Shown here: positions 35,088-44,209 of the stretch, piece by piece | Numbering within the stretch: position 1 is the stretch's first letter | How the letters are laid out: each line of letters begins with the position of its first letter | From: JAJTHC01 sp044358835 | GTDB taxonomy: Bacteria; Cyanobacteriota; Vampirovibrionia; Vampirovibrionales; JAJTHC01 | DNA length: 64,000 nt | NCBI GenBank assembly: GCA_044358835.1 | Contig: JBIKNF010000008.1 | Span: 22,664-86,663 of the forward strand | Direction: 5' to 3' | Notes under the pieces: model-generated | Database searches by the model: none | What the model saw: the letters and a program-made list of their open reading frames with translations, nothing else | What the model was told of the DNA's origin: nothing | Position numbers and translations under genes: made by a program

Positions 35088-35867
35088 GTGAAAAAAATCC
35101 CCCTTAAAGTCTTGAATATCTTTCAGGAACTGCACGAACTATTTGGGACGCCTCACTGCCCCAAGTGTAAAGGGCTACAAGAACGCTATGAACTCTGCCC
35201 AAGTTGTTGTCAAACCCTGGGGTTTAAGCCTGAATGTTTCCATATTCAGCCAGGTAAACGCCCTGTTTGGCAACTCTTTACGTGGAACCGTCGGATTCAA
35301 CGCATTTGGTATGGAGTCAAATTTCACAAGCGTTATGGGCCGTTGTTTTTAATTGAACGGGCGTTTCAACAGGCCCTCGCCATGATGCCCCCTTTTGAAG
35401 AAGGGCGCCCTGTTTGGGTACTTCACCCCCCTTTTCAACCCAACAAGCCTAATGTGTTTGCGTCTTTTTTAGAACCGATCTGCCAAAAACAGGGCTGGCG
35501 TTACATGCCCAATGCCTTTGCCTTTCAACTCCTTTCTGAACAGTCAGCCAGTGGCCCCAAGGCGCTTCATCATACCCAAAGTCGTCTTGAACGAAAACGA
35601 TTACTTCAAAACCGTTTCAAGCTAGATCCTTCTTTTGTAGAAGCGTTGAGCCATCAGCCCATTCAACCCACTCTGATTGTGGTGGACGACTTTATGACAA
35701 CGGGCCTAACGCTTACCACGTGTTTTACGCTTCTACAAAATGCCTTAACTCAACACAAAAAAGGCCAGCCTCCCCCCAATAACGCCATTTGTGATAAAAT
35801 AGAATCTGCCCAAGCCCAGCTACAGGCCATCGTTATTACAGCAGTTCCCAACACTTCCGCCGTGTAG
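35088..35867 (+). CDS. ComF-like phosphoribosyltransferase-fold protein
   Basis: 259 residues resembling ComF, which in competent bacteria is needed for DNA uptake. An N-terminal zinc-ribbon (CPKCKGLQERYELCPSCC, about residues 23-42) is followed by a phosphoribosyltransferase-like domain with the PRPP-binding motif LIVVDDFMTTGLTLTTC (about 202-218). The segment between, including the QSRLERKRLLQNRF equivalent of the family's QxxLxRxxRxxN motif, also fits. Start is GTG with GAGG seven bases upstream. hom starts 36 bases downstream. ComF proteins are widespread and not proof of competence; here no other com gene is present in the window. Confidence 0.8.
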   Translation: MKKIPLKVLNIFQELHELFGTPHCPKCKGLQERYELCPSCCQTLGFKPECFHIQPGKRPVWQLFTWNRRIQRIWYGVKFHKRYGPLFLIERAFQQALAMMPPFEEGRPVWVLHPPFQPNKPNVFASFLEPICQKQGWRYMPNAFAFQLLSEQSASGPKALHHTQSRLERKRLLQNRFKLDPSFVEALSHQPIQPTLIVVDDFMTTGLTLTTCFTLLQNALTQHKKGQPPPNNAICDKIESAQAQLQAIVITAVPNTSAV

Positions 35868-35903
35868 CATGACCTTTTATTTAATTGTATAGGACGCTTT
35901 CCC

Positions 35904-37199
35904 ATGACTTCTTCAAAACAAACACCAACGAACCCCCTTAAAATTGGCATGATCGGCCTAGGGACTGTGGGCCAAGGCACCTATAAGCTCATTCAACGCT
36001 TGCCTCAGCTTGAAGTCGTCGCTGTTGCGGTGCAGAATCTTGAAAAAGATCGAGGCATCGACGGTTTAGATACATCACTACTAACGCTGGATGCTCAAGC
36101 GGTGGCGGTGCATCCTGACATCGATATTTTGATTGAAGTGGCAGGAGGCGTTGAAGGAACAAAACAATTGCTCGAATCGGCGATTCAAGCAGGCAAGCAT
36201 GTCGTCACCGCGAATAAAGCCCTCATCGCTCAACATGGGCCCGAACTCTTTACCCTAGCGAAAAAGCATGGGGTGAGTCTCTTGTTTGAAGCGGCGGTTG
36301 CGGGCGGTGTGCCGATTGTCACGCCTTTAAAAATGGGCTTGGCGTCCAATAAAATTGAAGAAATTGCGGGCATTTTAAATGGCACGACCAACTATATTTT
36401 AACGCGTATGATGCAAGACGGCTGGACGTACGAAGACGCCTTGGACAAAGCCAAAGCCTTGGGCTACGCCGAAGCCGACCCCACCAGTGATGTCGAAGGC
36501 TTTGACGCGGCCTATAAAATTGCGATTTTAGCAGGGCTTGCCACAGGGCATTGGGTCAATGTCAAAGATATGACTGTTGAAGGCATCACCCCGATTACGC
36601 CACGGGAAGTGGAGTATGCCAAGCAGTTTGGCTACACGATTCGTTTGGTGGCGTTGGCTCGCTTGAAAAATGAACGCCCCGATGTGAGGGTGCATCCGAT
36701 GTTGGTGCCAAATGCGCATCCGCTTTCAAGCGTCCATAATGAGTATAACGCCATTTGGGTGCGTGGCGATGCCGTCGGTGATGCCATGTTTTCAGGTAAG
36801 GGAGCGGGTGAGCTTCCCACCGCCAGTTCTGTGATGGGGGATGTGTTGGCGATTGTGGCGGATTTAGAAGCCGGCAACGCGAAAACGTTGGCAGGGATGG
36901 TTTTAGACTTAAAAGAGCCTGCGGTGTTACAGCCTATTGGCGAAACCACGAATCGCTATTATATTCGTATGACCACCGCCGATGAACCTGGTGTTTTGGC
37001 GGCGTTGGGAACGGCCTTTGGCAATGCGGGCGTGAGTCTGGAGTCCTTCTTACAGTTGCCGAATCCGCAGAACAATCCGCACACGAGTTTGATGGTGGTG
37101 ACGCACATCGCCCAAGAATTCGCCGTGCAGGAGGCATTGTCCGCCATTCGCTCGCTCGCTTCGACGCAGGCAGTGGACTGCGTGTTGAGGGTATTGTAA
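35904..37199 (+). CDS. hom: Homoserine dehydrogenase
   Basis: Reduces aspartate semialdehyde to homoserine, the branch to threonine and methionine. The 431-residue protein has the N-terminal nucleotide-binding motif GMIGLGTVGQGTYKL (about 14-28), the catalytic domain with VVTANKALIA, GILNGTTNYILTRM and EADPTSDVEG, and a C-terminal ACT domain (YYIRMTTADEPGVLAALG, about 352 onward) that usually senses threonine. Start ATG with AGGA upstream. thrC follows after 42 bases, so the two steps flanking homoserine kinase are cotranscribed; no thrB is nearby. Confidence 0.97.
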   Translation: MTSSKQTPTNPLKIGMIGLGTVGQGTYKLIQRLPQLEVVAVAVQNLEKDRGIDGLDTSLLTLDAQAVAVHPDIDILIEVAGGVEGTKQLLESAIQAGKHVVTANKALIAQHGPELFTLAKKHGVSLLFEAAVAGGVPIVTPLKMGLASNKIEEIAGILNGTTNYILTRMMQDGWTYEDALDKAKALGYAEADPTSDVEGFDAAYKIAILAGLATGHWVNVKDMTVEGITPITPREVEYAKQFGYTIRLVALARLKNERPDVRVHPMLVPNAHPLSSVHNEYNAIWVRGDAVGDAMFSGKGAGELPTASSVMGDVLAIVADLEAGNAKTLAGMVLDLKEPAVLQPIGETTNRYYIRMTTADEPGVLAALGTAFGNAGVSLESFLQLPNPQNNPHTSLMVVTHIAQEFAVQEALSAIRSLASTQAVDCVLRVL

Positions 37200-37241
37200 A
37201 TCTACTTCATAAGCGAGCTTATCATTAAAGGACACACACGC

Positions 37242-38309
37242 ATGTACACAGGCATTTTAAATCAATATCAAGACCTCTACGGCTTTGCGGAAGACTACCC
37301 TGTTGTCAGCCTCCACGAAGGCAATACGCCGTTGATCCCAGCCTTACGACTCGCCAACTGCTTGGGCGTGGAAGGCTTAAAGGTCTACCTAAAATACGAA
37401 GGCTTAAACCCCACAGGCAGTTTCAAGGATCGTGGCATGACCTATGCCGTGTCCCAAGCCAAGTTCGACGGCGCCGAAACGGTGGTTTGTGCCTCTACAG
37501 GCAATACGTCTGCCGCTTGTGCTGCCTATGCCACACGAGCGAGATTGAAATCGCTGGTGATTATTCCTGAAGGCAAAATCGCCTTAGGCAAATTGAGCCA
37601 AGCCCTGATGTACGGAGCCAGCATCATCGAAATTGCGGGCAATTTCGACCAAGCCCTCAACATCGTGCGTATGCTCGGTGAGCGTGACAAACGCCTCGCG
37701 GTGGTCAATTCCATTAACCCTTACCGTATTTTGGGGCAACAATCAGGGGCGTGGGAAATCTGCGATGCCCTCGGCAAAGCCCCCGATCAATTCTTCATTC
37801 CTGTGGGAAATGCAGGCAACATTACGGCGTATTGGGCAGGGTTTAAGCGGTATCACGACTTGGGCAAAATCGAAAAATTGCCCGTGATGATGGGCTATCA
37901 AGCCGAAGGGGCAGCCCCGATTGTGCGTGGGCATGCGGTGGAGCATCCTGAAACGGTGGCGACCGCCATTCGCATTGGCAATCCTGCGAGTTGGCAAGGA
38001 GCCACCGATGCTCGAGATCAAAGCGGTGGACACATTGATTTAGTCACGGATGCCGATATTTTAGGGGCGTATTCATGCCTAGCACGGCATGAAGGCGTGT
38101 TTTGCGAGCCCGCTTCCGCAGCGAGTGTGGCAGGCTTGATGAAAGCTTGTGCGGAAGGTCGTGTGAAGCCTCATTCCACGGTGGTGTGTATTTTAACAGG
38201 TAACGGCTTGAAGGACCCTGACAATGCGGTGTTGGTGGGGACGAAAGAGGTGGCTCGGGTGAGTCTGCCTGCAGACGAATCCGCCATTTGCGAGTATCTG
38301 GGGGTGTAG
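37242..38309 (+). CDS. thrC: Threonine synthase
   Basis: PLP enzyme that converts O-phosphohomoserine to threonine. The 355 residues are of the shorter bacterial class. The PLP lysine is in NPTGSFKDRGMTYA (about 56-69), with the substrate-binding CASTGNTSAACAAY and the phosphate loop region PVGNAGNITAYW. Second gene of hom-thrC. An AT-rich gene of different character follows after 40 bases. Confidence 0.97.
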   Translation: MYTGILNQYQDLYGFAEDYPVVSLHEGNTPLIPALRLANCLGVEGLKVYLKYEGLNPTGSFKDRGMTYAVSQAKFDGAETVVCASTGNTSAACAAYATRARLKSLVIIPEGKIALGKLSQALMYGASIIEIAGNFDQALNIVRMLGERDKRLAVVNSINPYRILGQQSGAWEICDALGKAPDQFFIPVGNAGNITAYWAGFKRYHDLGKIEKLPVMMGYQAEGAAPIVRGHAVEHPETVATAIRIGNPASWQGATDARDQSGGHIDLVTDADILGAYSCLARHEGVFCEPASAASVAGLMKACAEGRVKPHSTVVCILTGNGLKDPDNAVLVGTKEVARVSLPADESAICEYLGV

Positions 38310-38349
38310 GGGTATCACTTAACTAATTTTTCAGAGAGCTTAAACAGTA

Positions 38350-39321
38350 ATGAAAAAAAGATCCTGTGGTTCCATTAAAGTTTTACTTTTACAGAAGTCA
38401 AGAGAGGCTGCTTTATCAGCAGTTCAGATTTTTAACAATCCTAATATTACGTTTAAATCTGAAACATATATTGTACTTATGATAATCGCATGGACTTATC
38501 TACATCATGCTTTTTTTAAAGAACATAAAATAGATTATAGATATAGAGATACCTCAAAGAGTAACGGTAAGAAAGTTGTCTATAAAAAAAGAGAAGACGA
38601 CTACCTTTATTGGGACTTAAGCCATTGTATTAAACATGAACAAAGCCCATTAAGCGAGGCTTGTAAAAATAATTTAAAGTTTTTAATTGGTTTAAGAAAT
38701 AAAGTTGAACATAAAATGATTAAAGATTTGGATGATGCTGTTAGTGCTAGACTTCAAGCATGCTGTCTTAACTTTAATAAATATATAAAAGAATTATTTG
38801 GGGAAAAATACTCCATTCACAATCATCTCACTTTTTCTCTCCAGTTCTCTAAACTTAACACTGAACAAAGAAGTTTAATAAAAGAGTATGACCTCCCTGA
38901 AACTATTGAGTCCTATATTGAGAAATTTGATTCTAATTTAAAACCTGATGAATATAATAATGATGAGTTTGCTATTCGGTATCTGTTCGTACCTAAACAA
39001 GCAAACCGAATAGGACAAGCAGACAAAGCAATAGAGTTTTTAAAAAAAGATTCAACTCTTACGGAAGAACTTAACAAACAATATGTTATATCAAAAGAAG
39101 TAGAGAAACCTAAATTTAAACCTAAGAAAATTGTAAGCATGATGAAGGAATTAGGTTTTAATTTTGCAATGAAAGATTTTACTACTTTATGGCAAAACCA
39201 CAAAGCTAAAGGCAATCAACAATATGGCGTATTTGTTTCTGAAAACAACTGGTATTGGTATCAAACATGGGTAGACAAAGTAAAAAAAGAGTGTGAAGAA
39301 AATCGAGAGAATCTAAAATAG
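38350..39321 (+). CDS. DUF3644-like protein with HEPN RNase-type motif
   Basis: 323 residues, rich in Lys, Asn, Phe and Tyr, from DNA visibly more AT-rich than its neighbours, which suggests transfer. The N-terminal 140 residues resemble DUF3644: a helix with KSETYIVLMIIAWTYLHHAFFKEH, a segment equivalent to ECLK/DLSHCI, then LKFLIGLRNKVEHKMI. RNKVEH fits the R-x4-H motif of HEPN ribonucleases (about residues 116-121). HEPN proteins of this kind are often toxins or phage-defence effectors, and DUF3644 genes occur in defence islands (established for the family in general; activity here is inferred). The C-terminal half ends in a Trp/Tyr-rich region with a winged-helix-like look. It is a single gene with no obvious antitoxin partner. 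Confidence 0.65.
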   Translation: MKKRSCGSIKVLLLQKSREAALSAVQIFNNPNITFKSETYIVLMIIAWTYLHHAFFKEHKIDYRYRDTSKSNGKKVVYKKREDDYLYWDLSHCIKHEQSPLSEACKNNLKFLIGLRNKVEHKMIKDLDDAVSARLQACCLNFNKYIKELFGEKYSIHNHLTFSLQFSKLNTEQRSLIKEYDLPETIESYIEKFDSNLKPDEYNNDEFAIRYLFVPKQANRIGQADKAIEFLKKDSTLTEELNKQYVISKEVEKPKFKPKKIVSMMKELGFNFAMKDFTTLWQNHKAKGNQQYGVFVSENNWYWYQTWVDKVKKECEENRENLK

Positions 39322-39505
39322 CTTATATGAAAGGAAACAAGTCTATGACCAACATTCACTAGATGCAGCGCTTTGAAAGACTATATTTACGAGAAGTAAA
39401 AGCATAAATTGTTTTGAGGACTTTCCCCATGGAGTTCACCGACTAGGGGGCTAAAGAATGCTTGCCCCCCCGACTGCCTTGAAGAAAGAGACCATAGACC
39501 GTTTT

Positions 39506-39522
39506 ATCTATCCAACACTATA
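39506..39522 (+). repeat. Solo copy of 17-bp element terminus
   Basis: ATCTATCCAACACTATA, preceded by TTTT as at 58128-58148. Upstream sequence does not match the MITE body. Confidence 0.55.
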
Positions 39523-39688
39523 CTTGGTGTGATGCTATTTTTCTGTCGCTTCAACATGTAAAAAATCGTGGGGTTTAGCCACTGGGCAAAGGGCTAAAAA
39601 ATAGGGTATACTGAAAAAGAGTGGATTTTTTCAAGAAGCCTTCACAACCCAGCAAATTCCTTGAAAATCGAGTAAAAAACGAGTCTAG

Positions 39689-39772
39689 CGTGGCCAAAAA
39701 ACGGACTTTCGTGGCCAAAAACCGGACTTTCGTGGGCTAAAAATCGACTTTCGTGGGTCGAAAACAGACTTT
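39689..39772. repeat. Four tandem 21-bp repeats upstream of ispG
   Basis: Contiguous units 39689-39709, 39710-39730, 39731-39751 and 39752-39772. All begin CGTGG, have a central A-run, and end GACTTT. Units 1 and 2 differ at one position; units 3 and 4 vary in the middle. A decayed fifth unit (39669-39688) precedes them. Exactly 21 bp equals two helical turns, placing each unit on the same DNA face, as in iterons or multi-site operators. There are no spacers, so this is not CRISPR. Confidence 0.85.
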
Positions 39773-39849
39773 CCGACACACGAAATTAGGCCGTTTTTAC
39801 CTCGCTGGCGTGGGGCAGACGACTGGGTTGAAGTGTTTTGTGTTTTTTA

Positions 39850-39858
39850 TGGCATAAT
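39850..39858 (+). promoter_or_regulatory. Possible ispG -10
   Basis: TATGG-CATAAT ending at 39858, 51 bases before the ATG; TTGAAG at 39828-39833 is a candidate -35 at a long 19-base spacing. Confidence 0.35.
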
Positions 39859-39909
39859 AAGTTCATAATAAATGGTGTCACTTTTCTGAACCCGAAAAGG
39901 TATTTTTCT

Positions 39910-41118
39910 ATGCCCTCTGAATCCTTCACGCCAACAGAAGCTCACTTTACCGATGAACTCTACACCCCTATGGCCAGCGATTGGCCTTCTATTGCTGGGC
40001 GTCCGCCCCGTCGCGCGTCTAAAAAAATATGGGTAGGCCCCGTCGCCGTAGGCGGAGACGCCCCCGTTTCGATTCAAAGCATGTTGGTGAATGACACCCG
40101 AGACATCCAAGAAAGTATCTACCAAATTCAGCGCCTCGCGGATGCTGGGGTGGACATTGTGCGCCTTGCTGTGCCTGATTTAGAAGCTGCAGAAGCCCTA
40201 AAACCAATTGTTTCCGCTTCTCCCGTGCCGATTGTGGCAGACATTCACTTTGACTACCGTTTGGCACTAGCGGCTGCAGAAAATGGCGTGCAAGCCATTC
40301 GTATCAATCCGGGCAACATTGGTTCAAAAGATTTTGTGCGTAAAGTCGTGGAAAAATGCAAGGAACGGGCCTTGCCCATTCGCATAGGGGTCAATGGCGG
40401 TTCGGTTGAAAAGGCCATTAAACTCGCTTACCCCAAGCAAGTTGAACGCCAGTTGGTGGAAAGTGCCTTGCTTAATGCCCGCATTTTAGAAGAGGAAGGC
40501 TTTGATCAATTCAAAATTTCTGTCAAAGCAAGCGACCCGTTGCAAGCGATTACGGCGTATCGAGAGTTGGCAAGGCGTTGTGACTACCCCTTGCACTTAG
40601 GCGTCACGGAAGCGGGCACTTTAAAACGAGGTATTTCTAAAAGCGCGTTTGCTTTGGGAATGCTACTGTATGAAGGCATTGGCGACACCATTCGCGTTTC
40701 GCTGACGGCGGACAGTGTGGAAGAAGTCTTTGCGGGGCAAGAAATTTTGCGTAGCGTGGGCCTGCGCCAAGAAGGGGTTAATATCATTTCCTGCCCCGCT
40801 TGTGGTCGCTGTGAAGTGGATTTACACGGACTCACCACCGAAGTCGAACAGCTGGTGGCGAAGTTGGATGTTCCTTTAACTGTGGCGGTGATGGGGTGTT
40901 TTGTCAACGGCCCCGGAGAAGCAGAGCATGCGGATGTGGGCATTGCGGGGGGAATAGGGCAGTATTACATTTTTCGTGGGGAAGATCGTATTCGCCGAGT
41001 CCCTGAAGCGCAAGCGTTGGATGCCTTAAAAGAAGAAATCGAGCGTGCCACAGACGAGTTTAAAAAAGCCAACCCCAATTGGCAGGGAAGTAAGCAGGCG
41101 CAAGTGATTAAGCGCTAG
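39910..41118 (+). CDS. ispG: 4-hydroxy-3-methylbut-2-enyl diphosphate synthase
   Basis: Iron-sulfur enzyme of the MEP isoprenoid pathway, making HMBPP from MEcPP. 402 residues from the ATG at 39910, which has AAAGG upstream; the frame stays open for 24 codons before it, without conserved sequence. The TIM-barrel part carries SIQSMLVNDTRD and IRINPGNIG; the 4Fe-4S ligands lie in ISCPACGRCEVD and GCFVNGPGEAEHADVGIAGG. The first 35 residues are a non-conserved extension. A single gene behind a 21-bp tandem array. Confidence 0.96.
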   Translation: MPSESFTPTEAHFTDELYTPMASDWPSIAGRPPRRASKKIWVGPVAVGGDAPVSIQSMLVNDTRDIQESIYQIQRLADAGVDIVRLAVPDLEAAEALKPIVSASPVPIVADIHFDYRLALAAAENGVQAIRINPGNIGSKDFVRKVVEKCKERALPIRIGVNGGSVEKAIKLAYPKQVERQLVESALLNARILEEEGFDQFKISVKASDPLQAITAYRELARRCDYPLHLGVTEAGTLKRGISKSAFALGMLLYEGIGDTIRVSLTADSVEEVFAGQEILRSVGLRQEGVNIISCPACGRCEVDLHGLTTEVEQLVAKLDVPLTVAVMGCFVNGPGEAEHADVGIAGGIGQYYIFRGEDRIRRVPEAQALDALKEEIERATDEFKKANPNWQGSKQAQVIKR

Positions 41119-41220
41119 GCGTCCCATGCTTGGTGTATTCTGCTCCAAAAAGTGACATGGGTTCTTATAATTTTTTTATAATGAAGGCAACGTTCGATTC
41201 TTACCCATGGGAGCTTATTC

Positions 41221-43698
41221 ATGATTTTCAGTAACAAAGACGACGCCTCTTCTGTTGAAAAAAAGGTGAATCCCTTGGCTCCCGCCTTTAGTTACCCTAA
41301 AGTCAAGCACCAAGGTAAATCCTTCTATACGCAAGACGCGTCTTATTATAACAATACTCCTGACACCGATCTGGATGACGACTTTACAGAAGGTGAACCA
41401 ACGCCAGACTTAAAAGTGGAACCTCCTTCATTAAACATAAGTGCTGAAAACTTAGAATTTTTTATTAAACCTAACGTACATCATTCGCCTGTTTTTGTTT
41501 TAGAAGACGAGTCAGATGAGGATCCTGAACCCATACAGCCTCTTTTTTTGCAAGACGACAACCCCACCTTCAAACAGGAATCTTCGTTTTCAGATGCTTA
41601 TTCTATTGAAACAAAAACGGATTTTCCTGCCGTTTCTCAAGAAGTAGATTCCTTTTCTTTAGATGATGCAATCGCCAAATTAGTTGGGCTTGAGACGGAT
41701 GTTTCACCAGATGTGCCTGATGAAATGCCCCCAAAGGCTTTGAGTGAAATACCCCCCCATTTTCCCAGTGAAACCCTAAGCCAAAGTGGGTATGAAGTCC
41801 CTTTTTCTGTTCTTAATATGTCCATCGAATCAGACGTTGAGCCCACCTATGAAACAGTGTTGACCCAAGACGCTGAAAGCACCTTTGCTCAAATAGGGTA
41901 TGAAAACGATCCATTAACGACCCCTCACGTGGCCAAACCCGCCCCTGAAAAACTACCCCCTAAGGAAGAACGGTCGTTTCAAGATCGTACCTTGGCCTTT
42001 GAAGATGACGAACACTATTATAATCCCCTAGCGATTGGGGAAGTTTTGCCCAGCTATAACCTTGCAGAAACGCCAGTTGAAACCCTTCATAAAACCCCAA
42101 TAGAAACGACCACACTGGATGTTTTTGAGGACTTGCACGATGCCGATATAGATTTGCAAGAAAGTTTTGCCGTTGCCCAAAAAAGTACGGAAGCCTTAGA
42201 AACTATTTTTGGCGCCAACCTAGTGACCCCTGCTGTTGTTGAGGCACCGCCTTTGGTGAATGATGCGATAGAAGAAAAAGCGCCCTTTGTGGGGCAAGCG
42301 TCTGGTGTTGAAGCCTTTAAACTTGAAGAAGTCGGCCCACAGGAATCACTGTTGAATTCCCCTGAAGAAGAGATCCCTTTTGCCTATAGTGCTCTTGAAG
42401 AATCCCCTTCTTTAAATGAACTCCCCCCCCATGAACCACTTGTCTTGCCTTCTTTAACACCTCTGCCTGAGGCTCACGCCAACGAGAACCCCTTTGACTT
42501 TTCACTCTTTTTGGAAGATAATCCTGAAGCGAATTCCCCCATTGTATTTCAGCACAGTACGGATGAGGAACTCGCGTTTATGCCCTCTCAAGCCTTCCTT
42601 CCTTCAGAAGAAGCGGACGTTTCAACGGAAATATTTGAACCTGTTGAATATCTTGATTTTCCAACAGAAAACCAATGGACTGTTGAAGACGACGATGACT
42701 TACATTTAAACGTGGAGCCTTTTGTTTTACTTGAAGAAGAACCGAACGTTTTACTTGAAGAAGAAAGTGTGGCTAAAAGCAGTGAAGGCCAAGCGGAATT
42801 AGGCACGACGGATTTTGAGGTCGTCTATAATAAAGACGTGGATCAAGAGGTTCCTGCGGATAGTTCGCCAAATGACTTGTCTATAGGCATCATTTCTGAA
42901 GACGACGGCAATGAAGAAGAAGATCTCTTTGAAACCTTGCCTCCAGAAGTCCGTAGCCAAGATGTTACAACATCACCTGGTTTGTCCTTTCAAGACTTTC
43001 GTCAGCTTGAAGAAGGCGACCAAGGCGTAAACACCCCTAACGATTTTGAGTCTAATCACTTTTCGATTGAAAGTGAAGACGCTTTAGAAGACCCCAATGC
43101 CTTTGTGGACCCTAGCTTGTTTTTTAGTTTGGAAGGCTTAGAAGATGGCACCGCGCCTGAAGGAATTTCCCTAGACTTAGAACCTGCGCTAGACCTTAAA
43201 ATACCCAATTCCACGTCGCCTTTTGACGAGCAAAGGGTTTCCAATAACTTGGTGCCCCCCACCAAACAAAACGATTTCACACATAAGCTTATTCACCCCG
43301 TTGAAACAGAGCCCCTAGAAGCCTTTGACGCTTTTGCAGAAGTTTCAAAAGCCAGTGAAGCCACTTTGGGGGAATATGCCACCTTGGCCTTAGAAGATTT
43401 AGAAGTGCTTGTTTCGCAACCCTTTCCTTATGGCGAAAGTCACTTGTACTTGGTCCACGTCAATAGCGTGTATGCCATTATTGCACTTAAGCATCATTAT
43501 TACACCTTATTGCAAGCATTTTCCAGCTTGCCTGAAGGCGTGGAACTTACCGGTTCTGCTGAGGCTCCGCAAATCCAAGGCGACACGCTTCAACTCACCT
43601 GGAATGCGTCTAGTTATAACGAACACATTTTTGACTTACAGTTTGGCAGCTGGCATGCCTTGATCGTTGAAGACGCTAAAGGCATTAACGTGCTATAG
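41221..43698 (+). CDS. Very acidic, largely disordered protein of unknown function
   Basis: 825 residues, dominated by Glu, Asp, Pro, Ser, Leu and Phe, with very few Lys or Arg after the first 35 residues. Short acidic-hydrophobic motifs recur (LLEEEPN / LLEEESV, DFP, PSLF, LEDLE), so most of residues 40-690 look intrinsically disordered. Only the last 115 or so (from LGEYATLALEDLEV) look folded, with alternating strands ending HALIVEDAKGINVL. No signal peptide or membrane helix. Ribosome binding site GGGAGC. Two TATAAT boxes lie 39-55 bases upstream. The first 15 codons end in a basic patch. It overlaps the convergent cysteine-cluster gene by 14 bases. No family recognised. Confidence 0.8.
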   Translation: MIFSNKDDASSVEKKVNPLAPAFSYPKVKHQGKSFYTQDASYYNNTPDTDLDDDFTEGEPTPDLKVEPPSLNISAENLEFFIKPNVHHSPVFVLEDESDEDPEPIQPLFLQDDNPTFKQESSFSDAYSIETKTDFPAVSQEVDSFSLDDAIAKLVGLETDVSPDVPDEMPPKALSEIPPHFPSETLSQSGYEVPFSVLNMSIESDVEPTYETVLTQDAESTFAQIGYENDPLTTPHVAKPAPEKLPPKEERSFQDRTLAFEDDEHYYNPLAIGEVLPSYNLAETPVETLHKTPIETTTLDVFEDLHDADIDLQESFAVAQKSTEALETIFGANLVTPAVVEAPPLVNDAIEEKAPFVGQASGVEAFKLEEVGPQESLLNSPEEEIPFAYSALEESPSLNELPPHEPLVLPSLTPLPEAHANENPFDFSLFLEDNPEANSPIVFQHSTDEELAFMPSQAFLPSEEADVSTEIFEPVEYLDFPTENQWTVEDDDDLHLNVEPFVLLEEEPNVLLEEESVAKSSEGQAELGTTDFEVVYNKDVDQEVPADSSPNDLSIGIISEDDGNEEEDLFETLPPEVRSQDVTTSPGLSFQDFRQLEEGDQGVNTPNDFESNHFSIESEDALEDPNAFVDPSLFFSLEGLEDGTAPEGISLDLEPALDLKIPNSTSPFDEQRVSNNLVPPTKQNDFTHKLIHPVETEPLEAFDAFAEVSKASEATLGEYATLALEDLEVLVSQPFPYGESHLYLVHVNSVYAIIALKHHYYTLLQAFSSLPEGVELTGSAEAPQIQGDTLQLTWNASSYNEHIFDLQFGSWHALIVEDAKGINVL

Positions 43699-44209
43699 TA
43701 GTCGCTTTTTCAAGCACTTCTTTAAAAGGACGCAACGGCGTAAAGGTGAAACTACATTCACTCGGTAACTTTGCCCCCATCAGGATGCCCGTTTCATTGG
43801 GGTAGCTACGGCAAAACACAGGGCGCGCCTCATAATCCATACACAAGTTGTCTCCCCCTAAATTGTGGCACTTAAACACCAGCCCTGTTTCGGTTTCGTA
43901 TTGGGCTTCAAAAAAGCGGTATTCATCAGGATGCAAGGCCTGCAACGCTTGAAACTCTTCCACCGTCTGAATCACCTGCTTACCGTACGTTAAAAACAGA
44001 TTCTTGCAACACGCCCCACACTGGTTACAGGTGCCGGTGCGAACGGTGTACTGGCCCGTTTCAATCACTTCTTTATAAGGCCACAAACGGTGGCGAACTT
44101 GCCGAGACCACTTCAACAACAGCGAAGAAAAGGGAATGCATCCGAGTACCGTAAGATACAGCCGACTGCCAAAGCGTTTTTGGGGAAAAGAAGAGGGTAA
44201 AAGGCGCAT
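43685..44209 (-). CDS. YkgJ-type cysteine-cluster protein
   Basis: 174 residues of the YkgJ/UPF0153 family of presumed metal- or iron-sulfur-binding proteins. The cysteine pattern is complete: CNQCGACC (about 61-68), then a CHNLGGDNLCMDYEARPVFCRSYP block (Cys near 116, 125 and 135), ending NETG. A short hydrophobic stretch near residue 20-35 could be a membrane anchor. Function of the family is not established. Its end overlaps the convergent acidic-protein gene; it is divergent from rqcH. Confidence 0.85.
   Translation of the reverse strand: MRLLPSSFPQKRFGSRLYLTVLGCIPFSSLLLKWSRQVRHRLWPYKEVIETGQYTVRTGTCNQCGACCKNLFLTYGKQVIQTVEEFQALQALHPDEYRFFEAQYETETGLVFKCHNLGGDNLCMDYEARPVFCRSYPNETGILMGAKLPSECSFTFTPLRPFKEVLEKATTIAR

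Larger units (their letters stand above)
39322..39909. other. Repeat-rich gene-less stretch before ispG
   Basis: Nearly 590 bases without a credible gene. In order: a GGGGGC / GCCCCC hairpin (39446-39469), a solo element terminus (39506-39522), a TTTAGCC / GGCTAAA hairpin (39574-39598), a TATACT box (39607-39612), a 4 x 21-bp tandem array (39689-39772) and the ispG promoter region. Confidence 0.65.

Noticed and set aside
39354..39404. Tiny frames after the HEPN-type gene (five and fourteen codons)
   Set aside because: Too short and without recognisable product, although AAAGGA precedes the first; not enough to call an antitoxin.
39689..39772. Possible CRISPR array
   Set aside because: The units are directly joined with no spacers, only four are present, and no cas gene is near.
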